Shown here piece after piece: positions 16,216 to 24,883 of a stretch of 36,133 nucleotides of DNA. The stretch comes from a virus. Position 1 is the stretch's first letter. Each line of letters opens with the position of its first letter. Both the position numbers and the translations under genes were made by a program. The stretch lies in IMG/VR virus record IMGVR_UViG_3300006128_000644, positions 1-36,133 of that record; one strand, written 5' to 3'. A model generated the notes under the pieces. The model ran no database searches. It was not told the origin of the DNA and saw only the letters and a program-made list of their open reading frames with translations.

Positions 16216-17695
16216 AGTAAACTTTTACGCCATAAAGTTTTTCAAATCTATCTGCATCACTACGGTCATTGACCATTGGTTCGCCACGGATGTTTAGTGA
16301 TGTATTAAGCAATATTGGACATCCTGTGGCTTGATACCAAAGTTCTAAGAGAATTCTGATTCCACTTCCATCTTTAGGAACAGTCTGGACACGACTAGTG
16401 CCGTCAGCGTGAACGATAGCAGGAAATAGGTCAGGATGCCTACAAGTAGCGATGACTTGCATATACCTAGAGTTGTCCCAGCCAACAGGCATATCAAAGT
16501 AATCATGAACCAACTCCTCCAAAATGAGAGGCGCAAATGGTCTGAATTTTTGTCTACGTTTGATTTCATTTACTTTATCCTTAATTTCATCCCCACGGGG
16601 ATCCGCTAATAAACTTCTGTTACCTAAAGCACGTGGCCCAAACTCTGCACGACCACTTGCTATACCTACTATCTTACTATGTTTTAATTCTTTATACAAG
16701 TTTAAAATAGGATAACGACCAGGTATTTCGTGTCCTAAAAATGCATTCTTCCAATTTAACTTTTTACCATAGCCTAATGCTGCCGCACCTAAACTATTAC
16801 CTGCATCACCTGGATTAGGCATGATCCAAATTTTGCTAAAATGATTACCTAACAATCTATTTGCTAAACAGTTTAATGCAACACCGCCACCATATACTAG
16901 ATTACTGCTAGTACCCAATGATCTAGCCTTACGCATAATGATTTCAATTAGTTCTTCAGTAAGAAGTTGAGTTGATGCGGCGATATCCATATCGTTGGCA
17001 TTCTCTAAGAATTTTTCTCTTACTCCGGTGTGCAAGTTTTGTGCAAAATCTAAGTTATCTTTGTCTGACAAAAACTCACGACTAATTTCTTCACTGTGCA
17101 ATGCTTTGCCATATGCAACCATACCCATGAGAATGTATTCTTCATCTAATGGTTTCAACCCCACACGTTTTGTCATTGCTGAGTACATCAATCCAATGCT
17201 GTTAGGATATTGTTTACTCCATAGTTTTTCATAACGTGCCATACCATTTTTATCATAGTATGCATTATAAATGCTGATAGTGTCGAGTTCCCCAATAGCG
17301 TCAATAACTACTACAGTTGCATTGTCAAAGGGGCTAGTTTGGAATCCTGCTGCCGCATGTGTTAAGTGATGACTATGTGTTTTAATTGAACCACTACGAT
17401 CATTAAATTTATCAATGATATTTTCACCTAATAGTTTTTTCATATTAAGCGGTCCAACACTTTGTCCTGCTCTAAGTTGACGTATAGCCTTTACCCAGGG
17501 CTTTTCATAGTAGTGAACTTCATATAGGTCTCTAACATGTTTTTTAGCATCATGCACTAAATCAACACAAAGATTAGCATCATGTTTGATTTTACTGTAT
17601 CTTTCGCTGTGACCAGCAAATAGGATATCACCACTGTCATTAATGACAGTTATACCTGCATCATGAAAGCCGCAACTGATTCCTAAGTATTTCAT
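16211..17695 (-). CDS. NodU/CmcH/TobZ-type O-carbamoyltransferase
   Basis: The start is set at ATG 17695 because the family begins MKYLGISCGFHDAG; the longer frame at 17722 adds nine residues that overlap the upstream small gene. The product is 494 residues. It has the N-terminal Kae1/YrdC-like carbamoyl-adenylate domain with HHLTH (~109-113, metal site), GGGVALNC, NPGDAG, and the C-terminal FGPRALGNRS and RPFAP blocks. The family transfers carbamoyl from carbamoyl phosphate through carbamoyl-AMP to a sugar hydroxyl, as in Nod factor and tobramycin. The acceptor here is probably a sugar, given the neighbours. A perfect TATAAATA ends 5 nt before the ATG; no Shine-Dalgarno is seen. Confidence 0.93.
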   Translation of the reverse strand: MKYLGISCGFHDAGITVINDSGDILFAGHSERYSKIKHDANLCVDLVHDAKKHVRDLYEVHYYEKPWVKAIRQLRAGQSVGPLNMKKLLGENIIDKFNDRSGSIKTHSHHLTHAAAGFQTSPFDNATVVVIDAIGELDTISIYNAYYDKNGMARYEKLWSKQYPNSIGLMYSAMTKRVGLKPLDEEYILMGMVAYGKALHSEEISREFLSDKDNLDFAQNLHTGVREKFLENANDMDIAASTQLLTEELIEIIMRKARSLGTSSNLVYGGGVALNCLANRLLGNHFSKIWIMPNPGDAGNSLGAAALGYGKKLNWKNAFLGHEIPGRYPILNLYKELKHSKIVGIASGRAEFGPRALGNRSLLADPRGDEIKDKVNEIKRRQKFRPFAPLILEELVHDYFDMPVGWDNSRYMQVIATCRHPDLFPAIVHADGTSRVQTVPKDGSGIRILLELWYQATGCPILLNTSLNIRGEPMVNDRSDADRFEKLYGVKVYS

Positions 17696-17699
17696 GTGC

Positions 17700-17804
17700 T
17701 TATTTATAGATGAAAGGGTCACGCTTTTTTAATTCTTTGATACGTTTTCTATATTGTATCTCACGTTTGATTTTATTGTAAATTCTTTTTACCCAATTAA
17801 ACAT
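17700..17804 (-). CDS. small basic protein ending DPFIYK (34 aa)
   Basis: ATG 17804 overlaps the end of the SGNH gene (stop at 17797) and has AAAGGA eight to nine nt upstream. The 34-residue product starts MFNWVKRIYNKIKRE, is very rich in Lys/Arg, forms one likely amphipathic helix, and ends KKRDPFIYK. Short proteins of this shape occur in T4-like aquatic phages by my recollection. The last two sense codons and stop (TAT AAA TAA) create the late promoter of the next gene. Confidence 0.7.
   Translation of the reverse strand: MFNWVKRIYNKIKREIQYRKRIKELKKRDPFIYK
17701..17708 (-). promoter_or_regulatory. T4-type late promoter TATAAATA (carbamoyltransferase)
   Basis: A perfect TATAAATA ends 5 nt before ATG 17695. 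By the T4 geometry transcription would begin at the A of this ATG. The box lies inside the codons Tyr-Lys-stop of the 34-residue gene. Confidence 0.75.
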
Positions 17805-18552
17805 TGTTGTTTTCCTTTAAAAAATTATATAACTCTTCTGCGTAGAGTTGGTGGGGTACTTCATCGTGATGCCAGTATTTAGCCTTTGGATTAGTATAGC
17901 CCAAATTCTTGTACTTCCAAAAGAATGCATCATCTTTTTCTGAATCTAACTTATAATAGTTATTTCTGTCAATAAGTTTTGTTATTTGTGCTACATGAGG
18001 AGAATCTTTTGTAAACATATGCATAGCATTACACATTAGATATTTTACATTTTTGGATTTTAAAAAGTATTGAATCTGTAGCACGTAGTTTGCGCTCCAC
18101 ATTTCTAACATAGGCTCATTCTCAGCCATGAAACGATGGTATTTGGGAAACAATTCTTTTTCTTCGGGGTCACCGCCGTCCCAACCAAATGTGATTCTAA
18201 AATATGTATTGATTGTGTTGTCAAACCAATCGGCAGCCTTACTACTTACATTGTAAATAAAGTTTCTCGTAGATGGAACTTCCAATCTAACGCTTTCTGT
18301 CCATGAAGTCAATACAAAAACATCCATAGAGTTTTCATTATAGTTTTGATCAAACCAGTTTAATATGCTTCTAGCAATACAACTATTTGATGCACCATTG
18401 GTTGCAATATTAATAGGTCTATAACCCATCTTGTCTGCAAGTCGTGCACCAAAACTATGCTGTCTATTATAAACGCTGTCTTCTTGCCCGTTTATTTCTG
18501 ATCCAGCGGCATGGCTACATCCTGCAATTAACATTATTTTTTCTTTGTTCAT
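17797..18552 (-). CDS. SGNH/GDSL-like hydrolase
   Basis: The product is 251 residues and begins MLIAGCSHAAG (GCS at ~11-13 replacing GDS), has ATNGASNSCIARS (the Gly and Asn blocks) and FVLTSWTE, and ends with KYWHHDEVPHQLYAEELY in place of the usual DxxH block. It belongs with the two other SGNH proteins here (22935, 26783). SGNH enzymes act as esterases or as O-acyl transferases/deacylases on sugars. The catalytic Asp-His spacing is not canonical, so activity is uncertain. Its start overlaps the stop of the B12-radical SAM gene by ATGA. Confidence 0.75.
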   Translation of the reverse strand: MNKEKIMLIAGCSHAAGSEINGQEDSVYNRQHSFGARLADKMGYRPINIATNGASNSCIARSILNWFDQNYNENSMDVFVLTSWTESVRLEVPSTRNFIYNVSSKAADWFDNTINTYFRITFGWDGGDPEEKELFPKYHRFMAENEPMLEMWSANYVLQIQYFLKSKNVKYLMCNAMHMFTKDSPHVAQITKLIDRNNYYKLDSEKDDAFFWKYKNLGYTNPKAKYWHHDEVPHQLYAEELYNFLKENNNV

Positions 18553-20864
18553 GGTAATAAATGCTTTGGTCTTGTTCGTTTGATGCTGTCTAAAGTAATT
18601 ACGGTTGTTGCTGGCACAACTGATTTAACTTCAGTGCCCTCAAACGTTTCTTTTTCTGGCATAGACAAGTCTTTACTCTTGTCACGTTTCTGTTCTTTCT
18701 CTTCTAGTGTAACTACATAGTCCATGTAGTTACTCCAATCACCTGTGCCTTGCCACTTTAATTCAAAACTAAAATCAATAGTAGCATTAAGTACTGCTTC
18801 TTCATTTAATAAGTCAGCAAAGTCTTGTCCACTACGACCTTCTTCTTCACTCCAAGTTGCTTTTGCTAACTTTCTTGCACGTTTAACTGTGTTACTTTGC
18901 AAGCGTGAATAATCTTGTGCATAGAATGGGCCTTTACGACCTTCTGGTGGTGGTTTACGATCATCCCAAGGATTATCAATTTGTTCAAACTTAATATCAA
19001 AGTCTGCTTCCCATTGACCTTCATCAGTGATCTTAAACTTGTACTTTGCATAATACATTTCAGGACCAAACTGTTGGCCAAACTCTTTGATATCTAAGTC
19101 AGGGTGAAATAAGATTTCTGCTTCATAGCCACCACGTGCGCGCCATAGATTTCTAAAGAAAGGCCACATTTCATTTACTAATGCATTTGCAAATGGATTG
19201 TTTGAGTCAACAGGTGGAATGATATTGTAATCAAATTCTTCATAATGCATTTCTTTTTGTTTTGCAGGATTATTCAATCTGATGTTGTAATGACGCTGTG
19301 CAAGTGCATGACGTACAGGATATGTCACAGGAACTTCTGTGCAACCATTAAACATATCTAGCCAAATGTGAATGCACTTAACACGTGTCATAACGTGTGT
19401 GCCACCCATTTTTAAATCATTGCTGATCCAGTGACCTTGATATTTGTGCCACGATACATTGTATGCGTGTGGATTCTGTCCTACAATTGTTTCAGGACCT
19501 AATCCATATCCCACACCAAGACCCATGTTATTGATATTGTTGTTACGCATACGCCACATGAATGTCATTGTATCGCTATAGTCTTGATACTCTTCAGTGG
19601 GGAATCCAACGATCCAGTTAGTTGCGGCCCAGATGCCTACTTTTTTACAGTCAATAAAGTTCTGTTCCATTTCTTGAATGGTAACACCTTTGTGCATATC
19701 GTCTAATACTTTTTGTGATCCTGATTCACAACCAAAGTTAAACATAATGCATCCACCATCTGCTAAGTCTTGCAGATAGTCTAATGTCATACGACCATCG
19801 CAACGTGCATAACCAGTCCAACGAACCTTTAAGTATTTGGCTTTAAGTCCTAATGCAAATGCACGTAGTTCTTTAATATTACCATTGATCAAACTATCAA
19901 TGAACCAAATGATGTCAGTGCCTTTGTTGTAGTATAACCATTCAACTTCGGTAATTAAGTCAACACTTTGACGTTGACGATATTTCCAAAAGTGTGTTTC
20001 TTCACAGAATGTACACTTTGCTGTACATCCACGACTAATCTCACTGTTAACTCCATTAGGTACTTCGTACAAACTAAAGTCAATACTCTCATAGTCTGGC
20101 ATAGGAAGACCATTGATATTGATACGTTGATCTTCAGGCTGTGTTAATACTCTGGCTGCACCACTGTGATCTGATCCTGCTTCGATTTCATCAAGCATTA
20201 CTAATAAATTCTGTTCGCCTTCACCTACAATAACATAATCATAATAGTCTTCAATCTTAAACCAACTCTTGTGTACATTAGGCCCACCAACTGCAATCTT
20301 AATATGAGGTGCTCTACGTTTAATTTCTTGGCACATCCATTTGCTAGGCTCTTCGCTAATGTAATAGATACTGAATCCAACAACACTTGGGTTCATTTCA
20401 ATAATCTTGTCTACTGCTTCGCTAAGAATAGGTTCTAACACAGGATGAATATCATTCATGTACGTGTCACCTAACCAGTGCCATGAACTTGCAGGGTCCC
20501 AAAGTCTAAATGGTAATTTCTTGTTTGGTTGCCAATCATCACGATAAGCATTATATGCTTTAACATTCAAGTCCATGATGTGCGTTTCGTATCCCGCACT
20601 TTTTGCCACACCACTAAGTCTAGCAAGACTAAATGGGGGCATATAGGGACTCCATTCAGGGCATAGTACAAGCACAAGTTTAGTGTTTCTTGTCTTGTAA
20701 TCTACATATACCGGAGTAAGATTCTTTTGATTTACTACTACTGATTTGGCATAAGGGGCAATGGCTTCCATCATGCTACGATGGCGTGCATCTGCTATAT
20801 CTTCTGTTGGTCTTTCTTTTGGCTTTAACTCGTCTACAGCCAAACTACGTAAATTAAAATCCAA
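18549..20864 (-). CDS. B12-binding radical SAM enzyme (771 aa)
   Basis: A TTG start at 20864 is supported by AGGAG six nt upstream; no better ATG is near. Residues ~60-230 form a cobalamin-binding Rossmann domain (LVLVLCPEW, GYETHIMDLN, VVGFSIYYIS, IAVGGPNV, VIVGEGEQNL). The radical SAM motif C280-x3-C284-x2-C287 (CTAKCTFC) follows. The ~250 C-terminal residues are rich in Trp and acidic residues and contain no domain I know. The family methylates or rearranges unactivated carbons. A TCTAAATA box lies 20 nt upstream with a normal leader. It is likely part of the sugar-modification block, but the substrate is unknown. Confidence 0.88.
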   Translation of the reverse strand: MDFNLRSLAVDELKPKERPTEDIADARHRSMMEAIAPYAKSVVVNQKNLTPVYVDYKTRNTKLVLVLCPEWSPYMPPFSLARLSGVAKSAGYETHIMDLNVKAYNAYRDDWQPNKKLPFRLWDPASSWHWLGDTYMNDIHPVLEPILSEAVDKIIEMNPSVVGFSIYYISEEPSKWMCQEIKRRAPHIKIAVGGPNVHKSWFKIEDYYDYVIVGEGEQNLLVMLDEIEAGSDHSGAARVLTQPEDQRININGLPMPDYESIDFSLYEVPNGVNSEISRGCTAKCTFCEETHFWKYRQRQSVDLITEVEWLYYNKGTDIIWFIDSLINGNIKELRAFALGLKAKYLKVRWTGYARCDGRMTLDYLQDLADGGCIMFNFGCESGSQKVLDDMHKGVTIQEMEQNFIDCKKVGIWAATNWIVGFPTEEYQDYSDTMTFMWRMRNNNINNMGLGVGYGLGPETIVGQNPHAYNVSWHKYQGHWISNDLKMGGTHVMTRVKCIHIWLDMFNGCTEVPVTYPVRHALAQRHYNIRLNNPAKQKEMHYEEFDYNIIPPVDSNNPFANALVNEMWPFFRNLWRARGGYEAEILFHPDLDIKEFGQQFGPEMYYAKYKFKITDEGQWEADFDIKFEQIDNPWDDRKPPPEGRKGPFYAQDYSRLQSNTVKRARKLAKATWSEEEGRSGQDFADLLNEEAVLNATIDFSFELKWQGTGDWSNYMDYVVTLEEKEQKRDKSKDLSMPEKETFEGTEVKSVVPATTVITLDSIKRTRPKHLLP

Positions 20865-20884
20865 TGATCGCTCCTAGTCTTATC

Positions 20885-20892
20885 TATTTAGA
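20885..20892 (-). promoter_or_regulatory. late promoter box TCTAAATA
   Basis: TCTAAATA ends 20 nt before the TTG start 20864; AGGAG lies between them. Confidence 0.5.
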
Positions 20893-20914
20893 GCAGTAAA
20901 CAGAGGCGTATAAT

Positions 20915-22786
20915 TTAAGTCATAGGTTTAAAGTGAAGGATTACTCCGTTTTGCATAGACTTATCCTTCATTGGATACATTCCTACCAATTTTAAATTAT
21001 TGACTTTAGCCATATGTTCCATTTTTTCATAATAATGATTTTCAATCAAGTAAACATCGGCATCAGCAGTTAAATGTTTTGATATATTATTGAAGAATTC
21101 GCCGTGAATCTTAAAATCAGGATCAATAACAAGTCTGGCAGTATTTTCTAAAATAAAGTCAAACATTTCACTATTTTTGTTGAGCATATCTGCTTTAAAA
21201 TCTTCGTAAGTAATATCACTATGGGGAGGGTTACTGATAACTAAATCCCATTTTTCGCTATCAGGGATATCAGCAATATTAGGAGTCAAATATGTTGTAA
21301 CATAATTTGATAGATTATTGTTCTTTGCTGTTTGTTTGCAGTTTTCAATGGCTGGTTCAAACATATCTGAAAATACAATATAGTTACAGATTCCCAAACC
21401 CAGCATTTCGTAACCTAATACGCCAAAGCCAGCACACCATTCAAAGCCTCTGTTATAGACATACTTTCCTGTCTTTTTAATAACTTCAATTAAGTCATCT
21501 CTAAAGTATAATCCACCACCGTCAATTTTTTTAGGGTGCTTAATCATTATACCACTTTTTAATCTTATGGTATCGATATGGTCTAATGATTCTCTGTATT
21601 GTTTTTCTTTAGTTTGTCTTGTATTACCGTAATGTACTGTTTGTTTTGATGTTCCGTTGTATTGACGCCATGGATCAATAACTACCGCAGTATTTGGCAA
21701 TTGCAAATCAGTAACATATTTGTCCCAATAACCAATCATATAAACATCTGTGGTATCTGTTTTGAGATCGGTGTCCCCTGTGTGAACATCATAGTAATTT
21801 ACGTTACCACCTAACTCAGTGACATAATGTCCAACTAACAAACTACTGCTACCGTTAGTATAATTTACGTTAGGCTTATATGCTTTGCCAATGATAGTTA
21901 CATTGTTACCATATTTTAAACACTTTTGTGCAAGTCTTTTTGCCTGCACTTCTCTAGCAGTCATAATGCTATCAAACAAATCATAACCTAAATTTAATTT
22001 ATCTGCTAGATAACGTAATGCAATGTTATCACGTGGATGACATGCACCACCATCGCCCATACCTGCTTTCATATATGCAGGGCCCATGATGCGATATGTT
22101 GACTTTGCTAATGCGTTAGTAACAACGTCAACATTAATATTGCCACTAGTCTCTGCAACGTCTTGAATCATATTTACTAATGCAAGTTTTGTACTAATAA
22201 AGGTGTTATAGAAAATCTTGATTGCTTCGGCTTCGTCCCAAGTACCAACTTCAATGCGTGGATTGTTTTGCATTAATGGTGCATAAAAGTCAATCAACTC
22301 ACTTGCATCACCTGTTATTGATCCGTCTTCAGTTCCAATGATAATCATCTCAGGATTAACAAAGTCATCAGCAACAGTGCCCATAGCAATCAAGTATGGG
22401 TTATAAATGAAACGTGCATTAGTAATGTAATTGATAAAACGACTTCGAACAGTGCCCGGTAGCACAGTACTAATCAATACAACAAGTTGATCTTTACTAA
22501 CATATTTGTTGATTTCGTTCAATGTGTTAGTAACAATACTATAATCAAAATCTGTATTGGGTAAATGACTTGATGGTGTTTCTCCACCATATCTAGGGTC
22601 ATGTGGGGTTGGTACAGCAATAAAAATGATATCTCTATCTTGTACTGCCTCTTGTATGCTACTTTTCATTGGAAAACTAGCATTTACGTGTACGCTATCG
22701 AACCCAACAACATCGTATTGTTGAGCCATTACAGTGGCGCAGGGTTCGCCTAATTTTCCTACCCCGATCATTGCAACCTTTTTCAT
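20915..22786 (-). CDS. sugar-nucleotide 6-dehydrogenase fused to a methyltransferase
   Basis: The product is 623 residues. Residues 1-385 are a UDP-glucose/GDP-mannose dehydrogenase: NAD-binding GVGKLG (8-13), ISTVLPGT (105-112), Lys190 and Asn194 (KIFYN), catalytic Cys249 in GDGGACHPRD, and IGKAYKPN (299-306) of the sugar-binding domain. Residues ~420-623 are a class I methyltransferase with WCAGFGVLGYE (450-460), VFSDMFE and motif IV SNPPH (518-522), the NPPY-like motif of RsmC/HemK-type enzymes. The dehydrogenase oxidises C6 of a nucleotide sugar; the methylated target is unknown. Both halves keep their key residues. ATG 22786 lies 5 nt after TATAAATA without a Shine-Dalgarno. Confidence 0.88.
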   Translation of the reverse strand: MKKVAMIGVGKLGEPCATVMAQQYDVVGFDSVHVNASFPMKSSIQEAVQDRDIIFIAVPTPHDPRYGGETPSSHLPNTDFDYSIVTNTLNEINKYVSKDQLVVLISTVLPGTVRSRFINYITNARFIYNPYLIAMGTVADDFVNPEMIIIGTEDGSITGDASELIDFYAPLMQNNPRIEVGTWDEAEAIKIFYNTFISTKLALVNMIQDVAETSGNINVDVVTNALAKSTYRIMGPAYMKAGMGDGGACHPRDNIALRYLADKLNLGYDLFDSIMTAREVQAKRLAQKCLKYGNNVTIIGKAYKPNVNYTNGSSSLLVGHYVTELGGNVNYYDVHTGDTDLKTDTTDVYMIGYWDKYVTDLQLPNTAVVIDPWRQYNGTSKQTVHYGNTRQTKEKQYRESLDHIDTIRLKSGIMIKHPKKIDGGGLYFRDDLIEVIKKTGKYVYNRGFEWCAGFGVLGYEMLGLGICNYIVFSDMFEPAIENCKQTAKNNNLSNYVTTYLTPNIADIPDSEKWDLVISNPPHSDITYEDFKADMLNKNSEMFDFILENTARLVIDPDFKIHGEFFNNISKHLTADADVYLIENHYYEKMEHMAKVNNLKLVGMYPMKDKSMQNGVILHFKPMT

Positions 22787-22791
22787 GTGAA

Positions 22792-22799
22792 TATTTATA
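22792..22799 (-). promoter_or_regulatory. T4-type late promoter TATAAATA (dehydrogenase fusion)
   Basis: A perfect TATAAATA ends 5 nt before ATG 22786; no Shine-Dalgarno is present. Confidence 0.75.
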
Positions 22800-22810
22800 G
22801 GTAATTGATT

Positions 22811-22957
22811 CTAGTCAGAAATAATATGTGTTGTATGTTGTGATAACAGTATTTTATTATAGTGTAACACAGGTGTCAACTCTTTTATCCATTGTCTGAT
22901 TTCTGGTTTGGTCATTTTTAGTAATCTTTCCACTTCATCCATAATAGCCAAAAGTCT
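22811..22957 (-). pseudogene. C-terminal relic of an EKT-type glycosyltransferase-like gene
   Basis: The frame from about 22957 to TAG 22811 reads RLLAIMDEVERLLKM and continues as a helical stretch with W and a YN near its end. This matches the end of the 409-residue protein (RIYAIVDEVERLCKM, then EWLNNV, then DYNYRLL). The similarity continues upstream of ATG 22942 into a frame that overlaps the last codons of the SGNH gene (stop 22935), so it is not simply a 43-codon gene. It looks like what remains of a deleted paralogue. It could still be translated as 43 residues from ATG 22942. Confidence 0.6.
22851..22879 (-). promoter_or_regulatory. possible sigma-70 promoter
   Basis: TTGACA (22874-22879), 17-nt spacer, TAAAAT (22851-22856). 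It lies inside the relic frame, so its use as a promoter is uncertain. Confidence 0.4.
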
Positions 22958-23657
22958 CTTCAATTGTTTCTTTGATATATTCTGCTAGTTGTTTATGTCC
23001 CAGTGTGCTTGGGTGATGATCTTTTTCACTAATTCTTTCGTATTTCCAATCGTGTCTACCTGATGATTCTAACCAATTGTATCTATCCATAAAAAATCTT
23101 TTGTAGGGAGGTGGCATATTACCATGTGTAGCACAATAACTCCAATAGTAATATTTGATACCATATGATTTAAATATACTTGCTAATGATTCACAATGAG
23201 TGATGTGTTGATAAAGACCCTCAATATCTGTATAATTTTCATAACGTTTTTGTGAATCTATAAACATTTCTTCATAAGAACTTCTGTCTTTTAATTCAGT
23301 CTTGCTAATAACAGTTCCTACTTTAACTCTTGCCCATCGATCAGGTAAACTTTCAAAACTATTATTCATATCCTTAGGATAATAATATTCGTAGCGTGAA
23401 GGTTCAGTCCATTGAATTACTGCTGTAGTATTCTGTAATGTTTCTGGTGTTTGTTGCCATATCCATTCTAATGTGGTTCTAATAATGCGTTGGTTACTAC
23501 CGCATCCTTCAGCCAAATTAACATGTCTGTCAAAATTCATTAATGTTTTTAATTGTGCTGGCCATGTAATTTCATTACGTAGTGTTTCATCGTCATATAA
23601 GTTATCTAACCCGCCACCATAGGTCCAACTACAACCATTTGTAAATAATATTTTCAT
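22935..23657 (-). CDS. SGNH/GDSL-like hydrolase
   Basis: The product is 240 residues. It starts with TNGCSWTYGGG (Cys-Ser at 9-10 of the GDS-like block), has NLAEGCGSNQRI (Gly and Asn blocks) and WTEPSR, and ends with DHHPSTLGHKQLAEYI, a slightly shifted form of the DxxHP block. It would hydrolyse or transfer acyl groups, most likely on a glycan given its neighbours. Its start overlaps the glycosyltransferase-like gene by ATGA (23654-23657), the same pairing as at 27679-27682. The last residues (ETFGYYG) are read over relic sequence, so the C-terminus may have been replaced. Confidence 0.8.
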   Translation of the reverse strand: MKILFTNGCSWTYGGGLDNLYDDETLRNEITWPAQLKTLMNFDRHVNLAEGCGSNQRIIRTTLEWIWQQTPETLQNTTAVIQWTEPSRYEYYYPKDMNNSFESLPDRWARVKVGTVISKTELKDRSSYEEMFIDSQKRYENYTDIEGLYQHITHCESLASIFKSYGIKYYYWSYCATHGNMPPPYKRFFMDRYNWLESSGRHDWKYERISEKDHHPSTLGHKQLAEYIKETIEETFGYYG

Positions 23658-24883
23658 TTTGCTTGAAATCCTCTACGTTTCAAAAGTCTATAGTTATAAT
23701 CACATATACGTTCTACATTATTTAACCACTCTTGTGTTTCTGTTTCATTCATTTTACATAAACGTTCTACTTCGTCAACGATAGCATAAATTCTTTGTTC
23801 ATCATTTTCTATTAAATCATATGATTCATCAATATAAGGACTAAATGTTTTATAACCCAATTCACGCAATTCTCTTAAAAAATAAGGTGTGCTAGCCACA
23901 ATAAAAGGATGTTTTGCTTTTATGGGTTTCCATGTTTTTTCAGTTACAAAATGGCAAGGATAACACCAAGTTGCTAGTCTATAGTTTAAAGTGCTGGTAT
24001 CCATATTACTCAAAAATAATGTTTCAGATATTAAACTAAACAATGATGTTTGATAAAACACTTCATCTTCTTTAGTTACTTTCCCCATGTTACTTAAATC
24101 TTGCTTTAATGATAAATTTATAGGCAATCTATCTTGAATTGTGGACACATATTCTTTGATCATTTTACTAAAATTAGAAATAGGTTCGTATTGATATTGG
24201 TATATCGACTGAGGAGTATCTACCATAGAATAATATGATAACTCCAACAAATCTCGTTTTATTAGTTCACCCAATAAAAACAATCTATGCGGTCTTGCTA
24301 CACCATTTAAAAACAAAAACTTTTTTGTTGAGTTTGGATTTGAATTAAATTCAATCTCTTCAATATGTGCGTCACGATTAGCATATTTACATTGTAAATA
24401 TTCAAAATAGTTGTGATAAACTATTTGTGTTGGAAGATAATTGTTTTTTATGCAGTAATCATAATACAGTTTTCTGTTATTTACCGTATCGGATGCTCCT
24501 GTCAAATATACAATATCGTTATAATTTATTTTATATTCCAATACTAGTTTTTTAACAAATGCATCTGTAAATTTTAAAAAGTTGAAATCAAACGCTTCAC
24601 TTGGTAATGCTAGAACAATATAGTATTGGCCCGATTTATTTGCTATTTCTTCTAATATATATTTTATTGCACTCTCTGTTTTTTCTTTGACTTCATTAGG
24701 GTTTGAAATATTAGTAGATTCGTGTATATAAATTATTTCAGAGGTAGTAACCGGCTTATTAAAAGCCTTTTCTAAAATAGATGCGGCGAGGTCTAAACAC
24801 CATGGCCAATCTTCAACGCACTTTCTTAAATCGGTCATTGGGCCTTGTCTGGCAGGTACAGCGTTTATTTCTTCGTGATCCAT
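23654..24883 (-). CDS. glycosyltransferase-like protein, EKT-type family
   Basis: The product is 409 residues. Family blocks are FLFLNGVARPHR (~189-200), LGELIKRDLLELSYYSM (~204-220), TEKTWKPI-x3-HPFIV (315-328), LGYKTFSPYIDESYD (~343-356) and the helical end DEVERLCKM. The N-terminal ~185 residues include IVYLTGAS, as in the 447-residue paralogue (IIYLTGCM). A GT-B-like sugar transferase is the best guess; no direct proof. It overlaps the upstream B12-radical SAM gene by 19 nt and the downstream SGNH gene by ATGA. Confidence 0.65.
   Translation of the reverse strand: MDHEEINAVPARQGPMTDLRKCVEDWPWCLDLAASILEKAFNKPVTTSEIIYIHESTNISNPNEVKEKTESAIKYILEEIANKSGQYYIVLALPSEAFDFNFLKFTDAFVKKLVLEYKINYNDIVYLTGASDTVNNRKLYYDYCIKNNYLPTQIVYHNYFEYLQCKYANRDAHIEEIEFNSNPNSTKKFLFLNGVARPHRLFLLGELIKRDLLELSYYSMVDTPQSIYQYQYEPISNFSKMIKEYVSTIQDRLPINLSLKQDLSNMGKVTKEDEVFYQTSLFSLISETLFLSNMDTSTLNYRLATWCYPCHFVTEKTWKPIKAKHPFIVASTPYFLRELRELGYKTFSPYIDESYDLIENDEQRIYAIVDEVERLCKMNETETQEWLNNVERICDYNYRLLKRRGFQAK

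Noticed and set aside
22862-22879. TTGACA with TATAAT only 12 nt away
   Set aside because: Spacing is too short for sigma-70; the TAAAAT at 17 nt is the better -10.
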